Positions 35,389 to 44,046 of a stretch of DNA of 50,586 bases are shown here, in pieces (the first letter of the stretch is position 1; the number at the start of each line of letters is the position of its first letter). The DNA is from Vibrio rhodolitus (GTDB taxonomy: Bacteria > Pseudomonadota > Gammaproteobacteria > Enterobacterales > Vibrionaceae). The notes beneath the pieces were generated by a model that was given only the letters and a program-made list of their open reading frames with translations, was not told where the DNA came from and ran no database searches. The DNA is taken from contig NZ_QLYZ01000026.1 in assembly GCF_003350325.1 (NCBI RefSeq), positions 54,028 through 104,613 of the forward strand, read 5' to 3'. The position numbers were made by a program, and so were the translations under genes.

Positions 35389-37587
35389 ATGCAGTCAAAC
35401 CTCGACAAAAATAATAGCCGAGATGTAAAACGTGCGCTTTTAGTTGTCACAAGTCACACAGAAATGGAAGGAACCGGGAAAAAAACAGGTTTTTGGTTCG
35501 ATGAACTAGCCACACCCTATTGGCATTTTTACGATGCCGGATACGAAGTCACCATTGCTTCAATAAAAGGCGGCAAAGCGCTTCCAGATCCGCTAAGTAT
35601 TGATGGTGAGTTTGCCACTCCTGAAGTACACCGATTTAAAAGTGACAAAAAAGCGTTAGAAAAACTTGCCCATACGCCTTGTGTCGATGATCTTGATGCC
35701 TCGGGCTTTACCTTTATATTTCTCTGCGGCGGTCATGGCACGCTATGGGATTTCAAACAAAGTAAAGGGCTTGCGCGCTTGGTAAGTCAGTTTTACGCCG
35801 CAGAAAAACTGATTGGTTCAGTATGCCACGGACCAACTGGCTTGTTATCAGCCAAAAAACCAGACGGTTCTCCGCTAGTAGAAGGCTTAAAACTGACTAG
35901 TTTCTCTGATGAAGAAGAAACCTTAACCCCAATCCAATACATCGAAGCGCTGCCGTATCACATCCAAGATGCACTTGTTGAGCAAGGGGCTCTCTATCAA
36001 TGCGAGCAACCGAATGCACAGTTTACTGTCTGGGGACAAGGATTGATCACTGGGCAAAACCCTGCGTCTGTCGCGCTAGTCTCGAAGACAATTCTAGACA
36101 CACTAGAGAAAAAACAAGTCTGGGTCGATACTGATATTTCGATTGGCGCAGCAAGTGAGTCAGGCTCACCTTGTGATGTTGATGACGCCTACGCCATGCT
36201 GCATTTATTTAACGCCACCAATATCAAAGTTCGTGGTATCAGTGCCGTTGCAGGAAATACCGATGTAAATACCGCGACCAATTTAGCCCGCATCCTAACT
36301 AACAAGTATGGACCGATTGGCTTGCCTGTCGTAAAGGGGGCGGCAACACCTTTAGACATAGAAAATGTGCAAGACAATGACGCAACAATCGCCTTAGCCA
36401 AGGAGTTACGCCAACGTTCCCTTACCATCGCAGCGCTTGGTCCGGCGACCAATATTGCGACACTGATTTTGCTTTACCCTGAACTGGCTAGCAACATCGA
36501 ACAAATTGTTCTGGTAGCAGGTAGAAGTAGTACTCAGCAAAGCTTTATCGCAGGTCCCAAACAAGCGACGCCGTTCCATGATCTCAATTTCGACCTCGAC
36601 CCAGATGCATTTCGCATCATTTTAGAGAGCGGCATTCCGGTGGTACTCGCACCTTTTGAACTTGCGCATAAAGTCTGGCTCACCGCTGAAGATATTGCAG
36701 AGCTAGGTGAGCACGCAGGGGTTGGTCAGTATCTCGCTCAGCATACGCAGCCATGGCTAGATATGTGGCAAACAGAATTTGGCACCGAAGGCTTCAATCC
36801 TTTTGATGCACTTGCGGCAGGGTTTATTGTTAATCCTAACCAATTTAAGTTCGAACAATTAAATGTAGAGTTTCGCATCGCCGCTGATGATGTACAAAGT
36901 GGCAAATATGCCAAAGCGACCCAGTTCAAACCCTATTTAGTCGCTAACAGCGAGTGTAAAAGTCCATATCGCGTATTGTACTGCTATGACGTGGAAAAAG
37001 AGTTTAGTAAGCAACTGCTTACCAACATTGCTACACCGAATGATCCATCTAAATACATCACATCGGTATCCCATCTCAATATAATCGTCGATGACGTAGA
37101 AAAAGCGACCGCCTTTTACAAACGTACGCTCGGCTTTGAGAATGCGTTTGATGCTCAAGGTAACCCAATGGATTACCCTCATCTTACGCTCGCTTCTTTC
37201 GCCAAAGATGCTGGATTTGAAGATGGCAAAGTTGATGTCGATATCCGTTTTCTGCACCATCCAACCGCCGGACTTTATCTCGAGTTGATGTGTTATCACA
37301 CGCCAAAAGGTGAACAAAAGATCACCATCAAAAACACCAACGATATGGGCGGTATTCGCCATGCAGCCTTAGAAGTTAGCGACATTATGGTCGCGTTTAA
37401 CTACCTAAAAGATCAACCAGGAGTTGAAATCGTCCGCTATCCTGACGGGCGCAACAATGATGATGGTTTGAGCCCTCCAATGGTGCTTTCCCCTTTCCCA
37501 ATGTCGTTTTTCTATTGGCGTGATCAATATGGTGTCCAATGGGAAATGGAGTGTGGTCGCGAACGCGGTTATTTGAGAGGTATCTAA
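35389..37587 (+). CDS. DJ-1/PfpI - nucleoside hydrolase - VOC triple-fusion enzyme
   Basis: This 732-residue protein has three enzyme-like domains. Residues about 12-235 are a DJ-1/PfpI (Hsp31-type) domain with Cys146 in GSVCHGP and a conserved Glu near GFWFDELATPYW. About 243-555 is an inosine-uridine nucleoside hydrolase: Asp247 and Asp249 in VWVDTDI, Asp265-Asp266 in VDDAYAM, the ALGPATNIA motif, and FDLDPDAF. About 563-732 is a VOC/glyoxalase domain beginning SHLNIIVDDVEKATAFY. No signal peptide, so cytoplasmic. It follows the sensor kinase by 18 bp and is likely under its control or co-expressed. I know of no characterised protein with these three together. Confidence 0.85.
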   Translation: MQSNLDKNNSRDVKRALLVVTSHTEMEGTGKKTGFWFDELATPYWHFYDAGYEVTIASIKGGKALPDPLSIDGEFATPEVHRFKSDKKALEKLAHTPCVDDLDASGFTFIFLCGGHGTLWDFKQSKGLARLVSQFYAAEKLIGSVCHGPTGLLSAKKPDGSPLVEGLKLTSFSDEEETLTPIQYIEALPYHIQDALVEQGALYQCEQPNAQFTVWGQGLITGQNPASVALVSKTILDTLEKKQVWVDTDISIGAASESGSPCDVDDAYAMLHLFNATNIKVRGISAVAGNTDVNTATNLARILTNKYGPIGLPVVKGAATPLDIENVQDNDATIALAKELRQRSLTIAALGPATNIATLILLYPELASNIEQIVLVAGRSSTQQSFIAGPKQATPFHDLNFDLDPDAFRIILESGIPVVLAPFELAHKVWLTAEDIAELGEHAGVGQYLAQHTQPWLDMWQTEFGTEGFNPFDALAAGFIVNPNQFKFEQLNVEFRIAADDVQSGKYAKATQFKPYLVANSECKSPYRVLYCYDVEKEFSKQLLTNIATPNDPSKYITSVSHLNIIVDDVEKATAFYKRTLGFENAFDAQGNPMDYPHLTLASFAKDAGFEDGKVDVDIRFLHHPTAGLYLELMCYHTPKGEQKITIKNTNDMGGIRHAALEVSDIMVAFNYLKDQPGVEIVRYPDGRNNDDGLSPPMVLSPFPMSFFYWRDQYGVQWEMECGRERGYLRGI

Positions 37588-37594
37588 CCTATCC

Positions 37595-37637
37595 CCCGAA
37601 GCAGCTGAGAGTGAGCTATTCGCCAGCTTGCTTCGGG
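37595..37637 (+). promoter_or_regulatory. Intercistronic stem-loop before the DUF3574 gene
   Basis: CCCGAAGCAGCT (37595-37606) pairs with AGCTTGCTTCGGG (37625-37637) with a one-base bulge. No T run follows, so it may separate two differently expressed cistrons. Confidence 0.5.
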
Positions 37638-37654
37638 TTAACTCAAGGAAGATT

Positions 37655-38035
37655 ATGAAAAAACTAGGTCACAAATTGGTGCTCTTGCTGGTTATATTGC
37701 TCAGCCCTGCGCTCCTTGCCAGCGAGTTTGACTATCGTGCAGAGCTGTTCTTTGGTTTATCTATTCCAAGTGGTGGTGACGTGACAAACCAGCAATGGCA
37801 AGACTTTGTCGATCAGCAAATCGTGCCTAAATTCCAAGGTTTCAACATTCTTGATTCAATGGGTTATTGGCAAGGTGAGCAAGAGAACGCCAAAATCGTC
37901 ACGATTCTTTTAACCGAGACACAAATTCCTTTAGCGCGGGAAATTGCTCAAATCTATGCTAAACAATTTGAGCAAGACTCAGTGATGTTGGTGCTTAGCT
38001 CTGTTACTAAGACCGAATTTATTCAAGCGAAGTAG
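37655..38035 (+). CDS. DUF3574 secreted protein
   Basis: This 126-residue protein has an N-terminal signal (about 1-22, LVLLLVILLSPALLAS) and a single DUF3574 domain recognised by AELFFGLSIPSGGDVTNQQW, the DFVDQQIVPKFQG segment and DSMGYWQ. The function of the family is unknown. The start follows AAGGAAG at good spacing. It lies 67 bp after the triple-fusion gene with a hairpin between, so co-transcription is possible but not certain. Its stop codon is inside a hairpin shared with the convergent regulator gene. Confidence 0.8.
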   Translation: MKKLGHKLVLLLVILLSPALLASEFDYRAELFFGLSIPSGGDVTNQQWQDFVDQQIVPKFQGFNILDSMGYWQGEQENAKIVTILLTETQIPLAREIAQIYAKQFEQDSVMLVLSSVTKTEFIQAK

Positions 38036-38052
38036 CTCTGTCATGAGCTACT
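38031..38052. terminator. Two-sided hairpin covering both convergent stop codons
   Basis: AGTAGCTC (38031-38038) and GAGCTACT (38045-38052) form an 8-bp stem with a 6-base loop. The TAG of the DUF3574 gene (38033-38035) and the TAG of the minus-strand regulator (38048-38050) both lie in the arms. No T tract. Confidence 0.45.
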
Positions 38053-39802
38053 GAATAATGCCTAGTTGACGTAACTTACGATAAACCGTATTGCGGCTGA
38101 TACCGAGCAGCTTAGAAGTGCGGCTGACATTTTGATTCTGCGCTTGATAAGTGGCGAGTAGCTGCTCCTCTAACGTTTGCTTTAAGCCTCTTTGTGATTC
38201 GTCGCCTATTGCAGGTTGCGCTACCATGCTGTTTCGTAGATGTGATGGAATATGCTCTAACTGCGTAAACCTCTCGCCTTGGCTTATTAAGGCAGCAACT
38301 TTCAACACATTATCCAACTCGCGAACATTGCCAGGCCATGTGTAATTCATAAGTAGTTCTAGCAACTTAGCATCCAGAGTTTGCTCAGGCTGAGCATACT
38401 TACGGTAAATGCTCTCAATCAAAGCGGGTTTATCCTCTCTTTGACGCAAAGCAGGCAGCGAAATCTCAAGACCATTTAAACGATAATAGAGATCTTGCCT
38501 AAACTTGCCTTGCTCAACTAAATCAAGCAAGTTTTGATGGGTAGCGGCAATGACTTGAATATCCACTTTGTGTTGCTGAGTCGAGCCAAGTGGCGTGACT
38601 TCTTTGTCTTGTAATACACCAAGCAGACGGCACTGCGCTTCAAGCGGCATCTCACCAATTTCATCCAAGAACAAAATCCCCTTATCTGCTTGACGGATCT
38701 TACCAAGATAACCTTTACTACTCGCCCCGGTAAACGCTCCTGCTACGTGTCCAAATAACTCGGATTCAATCAGGTTGCTGGGTAACGCCCCGCAGTTTAC
38801 GTTGACCAGCGGTTGCTTTGCTCTATCACTGTATTTATGAAGCGCTTTCACAAACTCGCCCTTACCTGCCCCGGTTTCTCCGCTGATCAGCAGCGAAATA
38901 TCATTGCCAAGGATCTTCGTTGCTTGCTGCCAAGCACTCTCAATTTGCGCATCGCCAGCGTGTAAACAGTGAGCGGCATTTTTCACTGCACTTGGTGATT
39001 TTTTGCTATCAAGTCGCTGACTATAAGTAATGATGGCTTGATGCTGTGAAGCTTGCTGTAATAGTTCATCCACGTTACTGCCAAGCAGTTGTTGGACATC
39101 CAGCAGTTGTGTCGCAACCCGATTATGCGCCACGATGTTACCATCGCCATCAGCAACCAACACCCCTTCCCAACTTGATTGCAGCACTGATTCTTTGATC
39201 GCCATACTGACGCGCAGTGACGCATTAGGGACTTGGCTCAATAAGTGATTTTCCACCAGCTGTGCCATGTTGTAGACCACCAGCTTTGTTGCTTCATCAT
39301 GTTTTTGCTGCTCACTGGTAACATCCAGCACACCTATGATGTCGCCTCGCGGTCCATAAATTGGGCTCGCAGTACAACTTATAAAACGATGGGAACGAAT
39401 GAAGTGCTGATCACCCACCACCGAAACAGGCTTTTTCTCAATTAACGCCGTACCAATCGCATTGGTGCCTTTTAGGCGTTCTAGCCAACAAGCACCTGTA
39501 TTCAACGCGATAGCAGTCAGTTTGTCGCGAAATCGCTCCTGCCCCCAACTACCGACTAACACACCATCAACATCTGAGAGAATTAATCGGCTGTCGGTAC
39601 GCGCCATCATTTGGTTAAACAAAGGTAAAGCGCACAATTCCACTGCCGAGATCAGAGCCTTTGCTTGGAATTTTCTCTCTTGCAGAGAGGAGCGTGGGAT
39701 CTGGGTATCGTGTGGTTTTTTCTTCTCATTTAACCCTGCAGCACTGCTGCGATTCCACGAAGACATCAACCAATCATGTGCTTTAAGTGCTTGTAATTCC
39801 AT
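38048..39802 (-). CDS. Sigma-54-dependent transcriptional activator, AcoR-like
   Basis: This 584-residue activator has an N-terminal sensor with GAF and PAS-like parts (about 1-270), an AAA+ domain (about 285-520: Walker A GETGAGKGEFVK, GAFTGA contact loop, DEIGEM Walker B) and a C-terminal Fis-type helix-turn-helix (NVSRTSKLLGISRNTVYRKLRQL). The layout matches AcoR, the acetoin-catabolism activator. It is divergent from an aldehyde dehydrogenase with a good sigma-54 promoter and an upstream palindrome, so that gene is the probable target. The start is at the ATG giving MELQALKAH; the 15 preceding codons are not needed. Confidence 0.9.
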   Translation of the reverse strand: MELQALKAHDWLMSSWNRSSAAGLNEKKKPHDTQIPRSSLQERKFQAKALISAVELCALPLFNQMMARTDSRLILSDVDGVLVGSWGQERFRDKLTAIALNTGACWLERLKGTNAIGTALIEKKPVSVVGDQHFIRSHRFISCTASPIYGPRGDIIGVLDVTSEQQKHDEATKLVVYNMAQLVENHLLSQVPNASLRVSMAIKESVLQSSWEGVLVADGDGNIVAHNRVATQLLDVQQLLGSNVDELLQQASQHQAIITYSQRLDSKKSPSAVKNAAHCLHAGDAQIESAWQQATKILGNDISLLISGETGAGKGEFVKALHKYSDRAKQPLVNVNCGALPSNLIESELFGHVAGAFTGASSKGYLGKIRQADKGILFLDEIGEMPLEAQCRLLGVLQDKEVTPLGSTQQHKVDIQVIAATHQNLLDLVEQGKFRQDLYYRLNGLEISLPALRQREDKPALIESIYRKYAQPEQTLDAKLLELLMNYTWPGNVRELDNVLKVAALISQGERFTQLEHIPSHLRNSMVAQPAIGDESQRGLKQTLEEQLLATYQAQNQNVSRTSKLLGISRNTVYRKLRQLGIIQ

Positions 39803-39828
39803 AACTGTTCCAAAGTTGAGCAACATAA

Positions 39829-39847
39829 GTGTTCCAAATTGGAACAC
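39829..39847. promoter_or_regulatory. Palindromic upstream activator site
   Basis: GTGTTCCAAATTGGAACAC is a perfect 19-bp palindrome. An imperfect copy, TGTTCCAA then GTTGAGCAACA, lies at 39806-39825. It is 108 bp upstream of the -24 element of the aldehyde dehydrogenase promoter and just upstream of the activator's own start, so it fits an enhancer site for the AcoR-like protein. Confidence 0.6.
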
Positions 39848-39954
39848 TGAACACCTAAATCAGTGACAACCATCGGAGTACAAGCTCCGCCACCTGATAT
39901 GTTATTAATTATCAATCATAGTGTTACATAAATTTAACATCAAATCGCACTAGG

Positions 39955-39970
39955 TTGGTCTGTGACTTGC
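39955..39970 (+). promoter_or_regulatory. Sigma-54 promoter of the aldehyde dehydrogenase
   Basis: TTGGTCTGTGACTTGC has TTGG and TTGC at exactly the -24/-12 spacing of sigma-54 promoters. It would start transcription about 12 bp after the TGC, giving a leader of roughly 65 bases before 40047. Confidence 0.75.
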
Positions 39971-40046
39971 GTAACCCTCTACGACAAACATCACTGTTGA
40001 TTGCAGTGCTCACAACACATTTCTGATCACAAAGGAAGGAAGTCAC

Positions 40047-41567
40047 ATGATTTACGCTCAACCAGGTACGGAAAACGCAGTTGTTAACTTCAAATCACAC
40101 TATGACAACTACATTGGCGGCGAGTGGGTAAAACCGGTTGCGGGAAACTATTTTGACAACAGTTCTCCGGTTAATGGTGAAAATTTCTGTAAAGTAGCGC
40201 GTTCAAGTGCTGCAGATATCGAGCTTGCGCTTGACGCAGCACATGCGGCTAAATCAAGCTGGGCGAAAACGAGTGTTACAGAGCGCGCTAACATTTTGCT
40301 CAAAATTGCCGATCGTATAGAAGAGAACATTGAAGAGTTGGCAGTGGCTGAAACGTGGGAAAACGGCAAACCAGTACGTGAAACTTTAGCGGCGGATCTA
40401 CCATTAGTCGTTGATCACTTCCGCTATTTTGCAGGTTGTATTCGCGCCCAAGAAGGCAGCGCAGCGGAACTTGACCAAAACACTGCCAGCTACCACTTCC
40501 CTGAGCCTATTGGTGTTGTTGGTCAAATCATCCCTTGGAACTTCCCTATGCTGATGGCGGCGTGGAAGCTCGCACCTGCGCTCGCTGCTGGTTGTTGTGT
40601 GGTGTTAAAGCCAGCAGAGCAAACGCCAACCTCAATTTTAACGCTAATGGAAAAAATCGGTGACTTAATTCCTGCAGGTGTCGTTAACGTGGTAAATGGC
40701 TTTGGCGCAGAAGCTGGTCAAGCGCTAGCAACCAGCACCCGCATCGCCAAACTTGCCTTTACCGGTTCAACAGAAGTGGGTAACCACATTCTAAAATGCG
40801 CCGCTGACAACCTCATTCCTTCAACCGTCGAGCTGGGGGGTAAATCACCAAACATCTACTTCCCTGATATCTTTGACCACGAAGATGCATACCTTAATAA
40901 GTGCGTAGAGGGCTTGCTACTGGCTTTCTTTAACCAAGGTGAGGTGTGTACCTGCCCATCGCGTGTGCTGGTGCATGAGTCGGTTTATGACAAGTTTGTC
41001 GCCAAAGTGGTTGAGCGCGCACAATCAATTCAACAAGGCAATCCACTAGATACTGATACCCAAGTTGGCGCACAAGCTTCACAAGAGCAGTTTGACAAGA
41101 TCTTGAGTTACCTAGAAATTGGGCGTCAAGAAGGTGCACAAGTGCTGTTTGGTGGCGATATCGCTCAGCAAGATGGTGATCTGCAAAATGGTTACTACAT
41201 CAAGCCAACGCTACTGAAAGGTCACAATAAGATGCGCGTTTTCCAAGAGGAAATTTTTGGTCCGGTAATCGCCATCACCACCTTTAAAGACGAAGAAGAG
41301 GCGCTCGCGATTGCTAACGATACCGAGTATGGACTTGGCGCCGGCGTTTGGACCCGTGACGCAAACCTTGCTTATCGTATGGGACGTAACATAGAAGCAG
41401 GTCGAATTTGGATTAACTGCTACCATGCCTATCCTGCACACGCTGCTTTCGGTGGTTACAAGAAATCTGGTATTGGACGTGAGACACACAAGATGATGCT
41501 CGATCACTACCAAAATACCAAGAACCTGTTAATTAGCTACGATGTGAACCCATTAGGGTTCTTCTAA
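40047..41567 (+). CDS. aldB: NAD-dependent aldehyde dehydrogenase
   Basis: This 506-residue enzyme of the AldB/ExaC group oxidises aldehydes such as acetaldehyde to the acid. The catalytic Cys is in NQGEVCTCPSR, the general-base Glu in VELGGKS, and the cofactor-binding FTGST is present. It has the typical C-terminal IWINCYHAYPAHAAFGGYKKSG. Ribosome-binding site AAGGAAGGAAG lies just upstream. Controlled, by inference, by the divergent AcoR-like activator through the sigma-54 promoter at 39955. A terminator follows. Confidence 0.93.
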   Translation: MIYAQPGTENAVVNFKSHYDNYIGGEWVKPVAGNYFDNSSPVNGENFCKVARSSAADIELALDAAHAAKSSWAKTSVTERANILLKIADRIEENIEELAVAETWENGKPVRETLAADLPLVVDHFRYFAGCIRAQEGSAAELDQNTASYHFPEPIGVVGQIIPWNFPMLMAAWKLAPALAAGCCVVLKPAEQTPTSILTLMEKIGDLIPAGVVNVVNGFGAEAGQALATSTRIAKLAFTGSTEVGNHILKCAADNLIPSTVELGGKSPNIYFPDIFDHEDAYLNKCVEGLLLAFFNQGEVCTCPSRVLVHESVYDKFVAKVVERAQSIQQGNPLDTDTQVGAQASQEQFDKILSYLEIGRQEGAQVLFGGDIAQQDGDLQNGYYIKPTLLKGHNKMRVFQEEIFGPVIAITTFKDEEEALAIANDTEYGLGAGVWTRDANLAYRMGRNIEAGRIWINCYHAYPAHAAFGGYKKSGIGRETHKMMLDHYQNTKNLLISYDVNPLGFF

Positions 41568-41587
41568 ACCCTTTCCCTAGTAGTTTT

Positions 41588-41611
41588 GAGCGCCATTTGG
41601 CGCTCTTTTTT
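41588..41611 (+). terminator. Terminator after aldB
   Basis: GAGCGCC (41588-41594) and GGCGCTC (41599-41605) enclose a 4-base loop and are followed by six T residues. Confidence 0.92.
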
Positions 41612-41756
41612 CGTCACAGCCTGCGCGTTTCCCTTATCAATGAAAGCACATGAAAGCTAATCTCAAGCACAAAAAAGCACCGTGAGAATCACTTCCCACG
41701 ATGCTCATACACTCAACAATGCAGACGCGCTTTTATATCACTATTGATTGTTACGA

Positions 41757-41990
41757 CTATTCATCAATATAAATCGACACTTTACCTGTATGCGCTCGAA
41801 CTAATGCATGGGCATGAGTATAGCCAACGACCTTATCTTTAATATAAATGTAGGCTGCGCAGATAAGCGCTAGCACTGTAAAAGTAAATAAGGCGTGCAT
41901 ACTCAAGAACCAAGCGAATATGGCGGTAAGAAACGCGATAAAGGTGACCATGCGACTGCTTGTCATCACCTGACCTAACTTTTTATTCAT
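41757..41990 (-). CDS. Small two-helix inner-membrane protein, function unknown
   Basis: This 77-residue protein starts MNKKLGQVMTSSRM and has hydrophobic helices at about residues 14-30 and 35-50, then a hydrophilic tail (YTHAHALVRAHTGKVSIYIDE). A near-perfect ribosome-binding site AGGAGGAGTT precedes this ATG, so the longer frame to 42122 is rejected. No family recognised. It lies alone between aldB and the TauE-type gene on the minus strand. Confidence 0.7.
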   Translation of the reverse strand: MNKKLGQVMTSSRMVTFIAFLTAIFAWFLSMHALFTFTVLALICAAYIYIKDKVVGYTHAHALVRAHTGKVSIYIDE

Positions 41991-42209
41991 AACTCCTCCT
42001 ATTGCGAGAAAAGCACGAACAAAACCTTGATGAGTTTGGTTAGTGGCAAACTCGATATTGTGACGAGTTTGCCAAGACATTATCGCGAGGTTTGTAACCG
42101 AAAAACCGACCAAAGATCCCAATTAGCACAAAATACGATAACAAGATATTAATCTGCGACTCTCTGCACAAACCAAAACCTATTCCTGTCAATTAAACAT
42201 AATTAGCCG

Positions 42210-42953
42210 TTAGACATGATAGGCGTCGATAAAGAAATAGACCGTCATAAACACGCTAGATAGGGTGACAAAATGGCGAATGTATTGAGGGTTGACCTTG
42301 CGCGAGACTCGCGCAGCCAAATAACCGCCAATGACACTACCGACAAGAACCGCGATTCCGGGTAACCAGGCAATAGCATCTTGCCAAATGAAGATAATGA
42401 TCGCGCTGAGTGAAACACAACTTGATACCAGCAGTTTAAGCCCGTTCATTTGATTGATATCTGTGTATTTAGCTACAACCAAATAACTCAAAACAATAAT
42501 ACCAAGACCGGCATTAAAGAAGCCGCCATAAGTGCAAACTAGAACCAGCATCAGCGCCAATAGTAGTTGCGCGCCTTGTAAGTTTGCCAATCGCTCGCTT
42601 AATCGCTCACCAGCCACAAATAGCACTGTGGCAAAAAGTAATAGCCATGGAATAACTTGGGTGAATAACTGCTCCGGTATATTGATCAGCAAATACGCAC
42701 CCAAAGCACCTCCAATTAAACTGAGCAATACAATTGGCAGTACTACCTGTGGTTGGCGTGCAATATCGCGTCGGAAACCATAAGCTCCGCTCACATAGCC
42801 CGCACTAACGGCGAATGTGTTGGTAGCGTTTGCTCCTATTGGTGGTACACCAACAAACATTAACGCCGGAAACGTAATAAAACTGCCCCCACCTGCGACG
42901 CTATTTAAAATGCCGCCAACAACGCCTGCGGTAACTAATAACCACCAATCCAT
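42210..42953 (-). CDS. TauE/SafE-family membrane transporter
   Basis: This 247-residue protein has about eight transmembrane helices and the two-repeat layout of the TauE/SafE (DUF81) family. The first repeat opens with GVVGGILNSVAGGGSFITFPAL and the second with the TYGGFFNAGLGIIVLS motif. Members export sulfite, sulfoacetate or similar organic anions; the substrate here is unknown. The start is the second ATG, with GGAGG six bases before it. Confidence 0.9.
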   Translation of the reverse strand: MDWWLLVTAGVVGGILNSVAGGGSFITFPALMFVGVPPIGANATNTFAVSAGYVSGAYGFRRDIARQPQVVLPIVLLSLIGGALGAYLLINIPEQLFTQVIPWLLLFATVLFVAGERLSERLANLQGAQLLLALMLVLVCTYGGFFNAGLGIIVLSYLVVAKYTDINQMNGLKLLVSSCVSLSAIIIFIWQDAIAWLPGIAVLVGSVIGGYLAARVSRKVNPQYIRHFVTLSSVFMTVYFFIDAYHV

Positions 42954-43023
42954 CCAAACCTCCATGTTAATGACAACATTCTAAATACTTACGGTCATTA
43001 ATAACATTCAACTTTAGGCAAAG

Positions 43024-43857
43024 CTACTCGGCTAGCTCTAACGCAATCTCGCGCCAGTCTTGCAGTTCTTCTCTGAGCAATTGCGTCTGTTTTGGGGTCA
43101 TTTGCTGGATTATTTCGAGAGTGTAACGCTGCGCAAGGTCAGTATTAAATTCGATTCGCTGGGCAAGCTCTGCGGAATAAAATTGTTCGGGTTGGTAAAC
43201 CAACGCTTCGAGTGCATCTTGCAACGCACCTTTATCACCGCGGGTGGCAAACATCTTAGTCAATTCAACTCGAATCTGAGTTTGATATTGACTCCAAAGT
43301 GGCGTCGTCACCTTCCATTGTTGAGCCCACAGCTCGGTAGATTGCAGTTGGGATGGCGTTAAGTCCCCAAGCCATTCATTTAAACCTTCTTCTAGCCGCT
43401 GGCGATATACCTCTCTTAGCTCTGCCTCACTCTTTTGGGCATATTTTCTTTTGAACTTGATGTGACGAACCCGTATTTCGTTCATCAACTGCTCTACCTG
43501 AGCATCACTCATGTTACTGACAAACTCGACAATGCTGGGAGTAAAATGGCGAAAAAGTCGCAATGAGTGTTGGCGAAATTTATTCTGCTGGGTAACTAAC
43601 TGTTCTTGAGTGAACTCTCGCGGTTCTATGCTCATCAACTCGTCTAAGTGGGTTATATACTGGGGTATTTCGCTCTGCTTGTGCCAAGGGGTTGCTGCTT
43701 GTATCGAGTCGCTTAACAAGCTCTGCTGTGTTCGGTTAAGGTCAACAAATTCTTCAATGTATTGCTTGGCAAACCAGTCTAGATTGTCATAGACCAACTT
43801 AGTCCCACAACCAACTAAAGTAAGCGACGCCAACAATATAAACCACAAGCGTTTCAT
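43024..43857 (-). CDS. DUF6279-type lipoprotein
   Basis: This 277-residue protein has a lipobox (LTLVGCG; Cys at residue 17), so it is a lipid-anchored envelope protein. The remainder is alpha-helical and charged, with LDWFAKQYIEEFVDLNRTQQ near the start, as in the DUF6279 family. No catalytic motif. It stands alone on the minus strand, divergent from the cystatin-like pair. Function unknown. Confidence 0.75.
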   Translation of the reverse strand: MKRLWFILLASLTLVGCGTKLVYDNLDWFAKQYIEEFVDLNRTQQSLLSDSIQAATPWHKQSEIPQYITHLDELMSIEPREFTQEQLVTQQNKFRQHSLRLFRHFTPSIVEFVSNMSDAQVEQLMNEIRVRHIKFKRKYAQKSEAELREVYRQRLEEGLNEWLGDLTPSQLQSTELWAQQWKVTTPLWSQYQTQIRVELTKMFATRGDKGALQDALEALVYQPEQFYSAELAQRIEFNTDLAQRYTLEIIQQMTPKQTQLLREELQDWREIALELAE

Positions 43858-44046
43858 AAATATCCCGTCTATAAATCACACCTTTAGTACGAAGTAATTT
43901 GCGCATAAGCACAATCGTACTCATTACAAAATTTACCTTAGCTTGACGTTTTGAGCCAAATTAACTTTGACAATAGCAGCAACTGCAATCACATTGATAA
44001 CAAAAATAGTAAGACACATTAAGTGTCAACCAAGTAAGGAGAAAGT

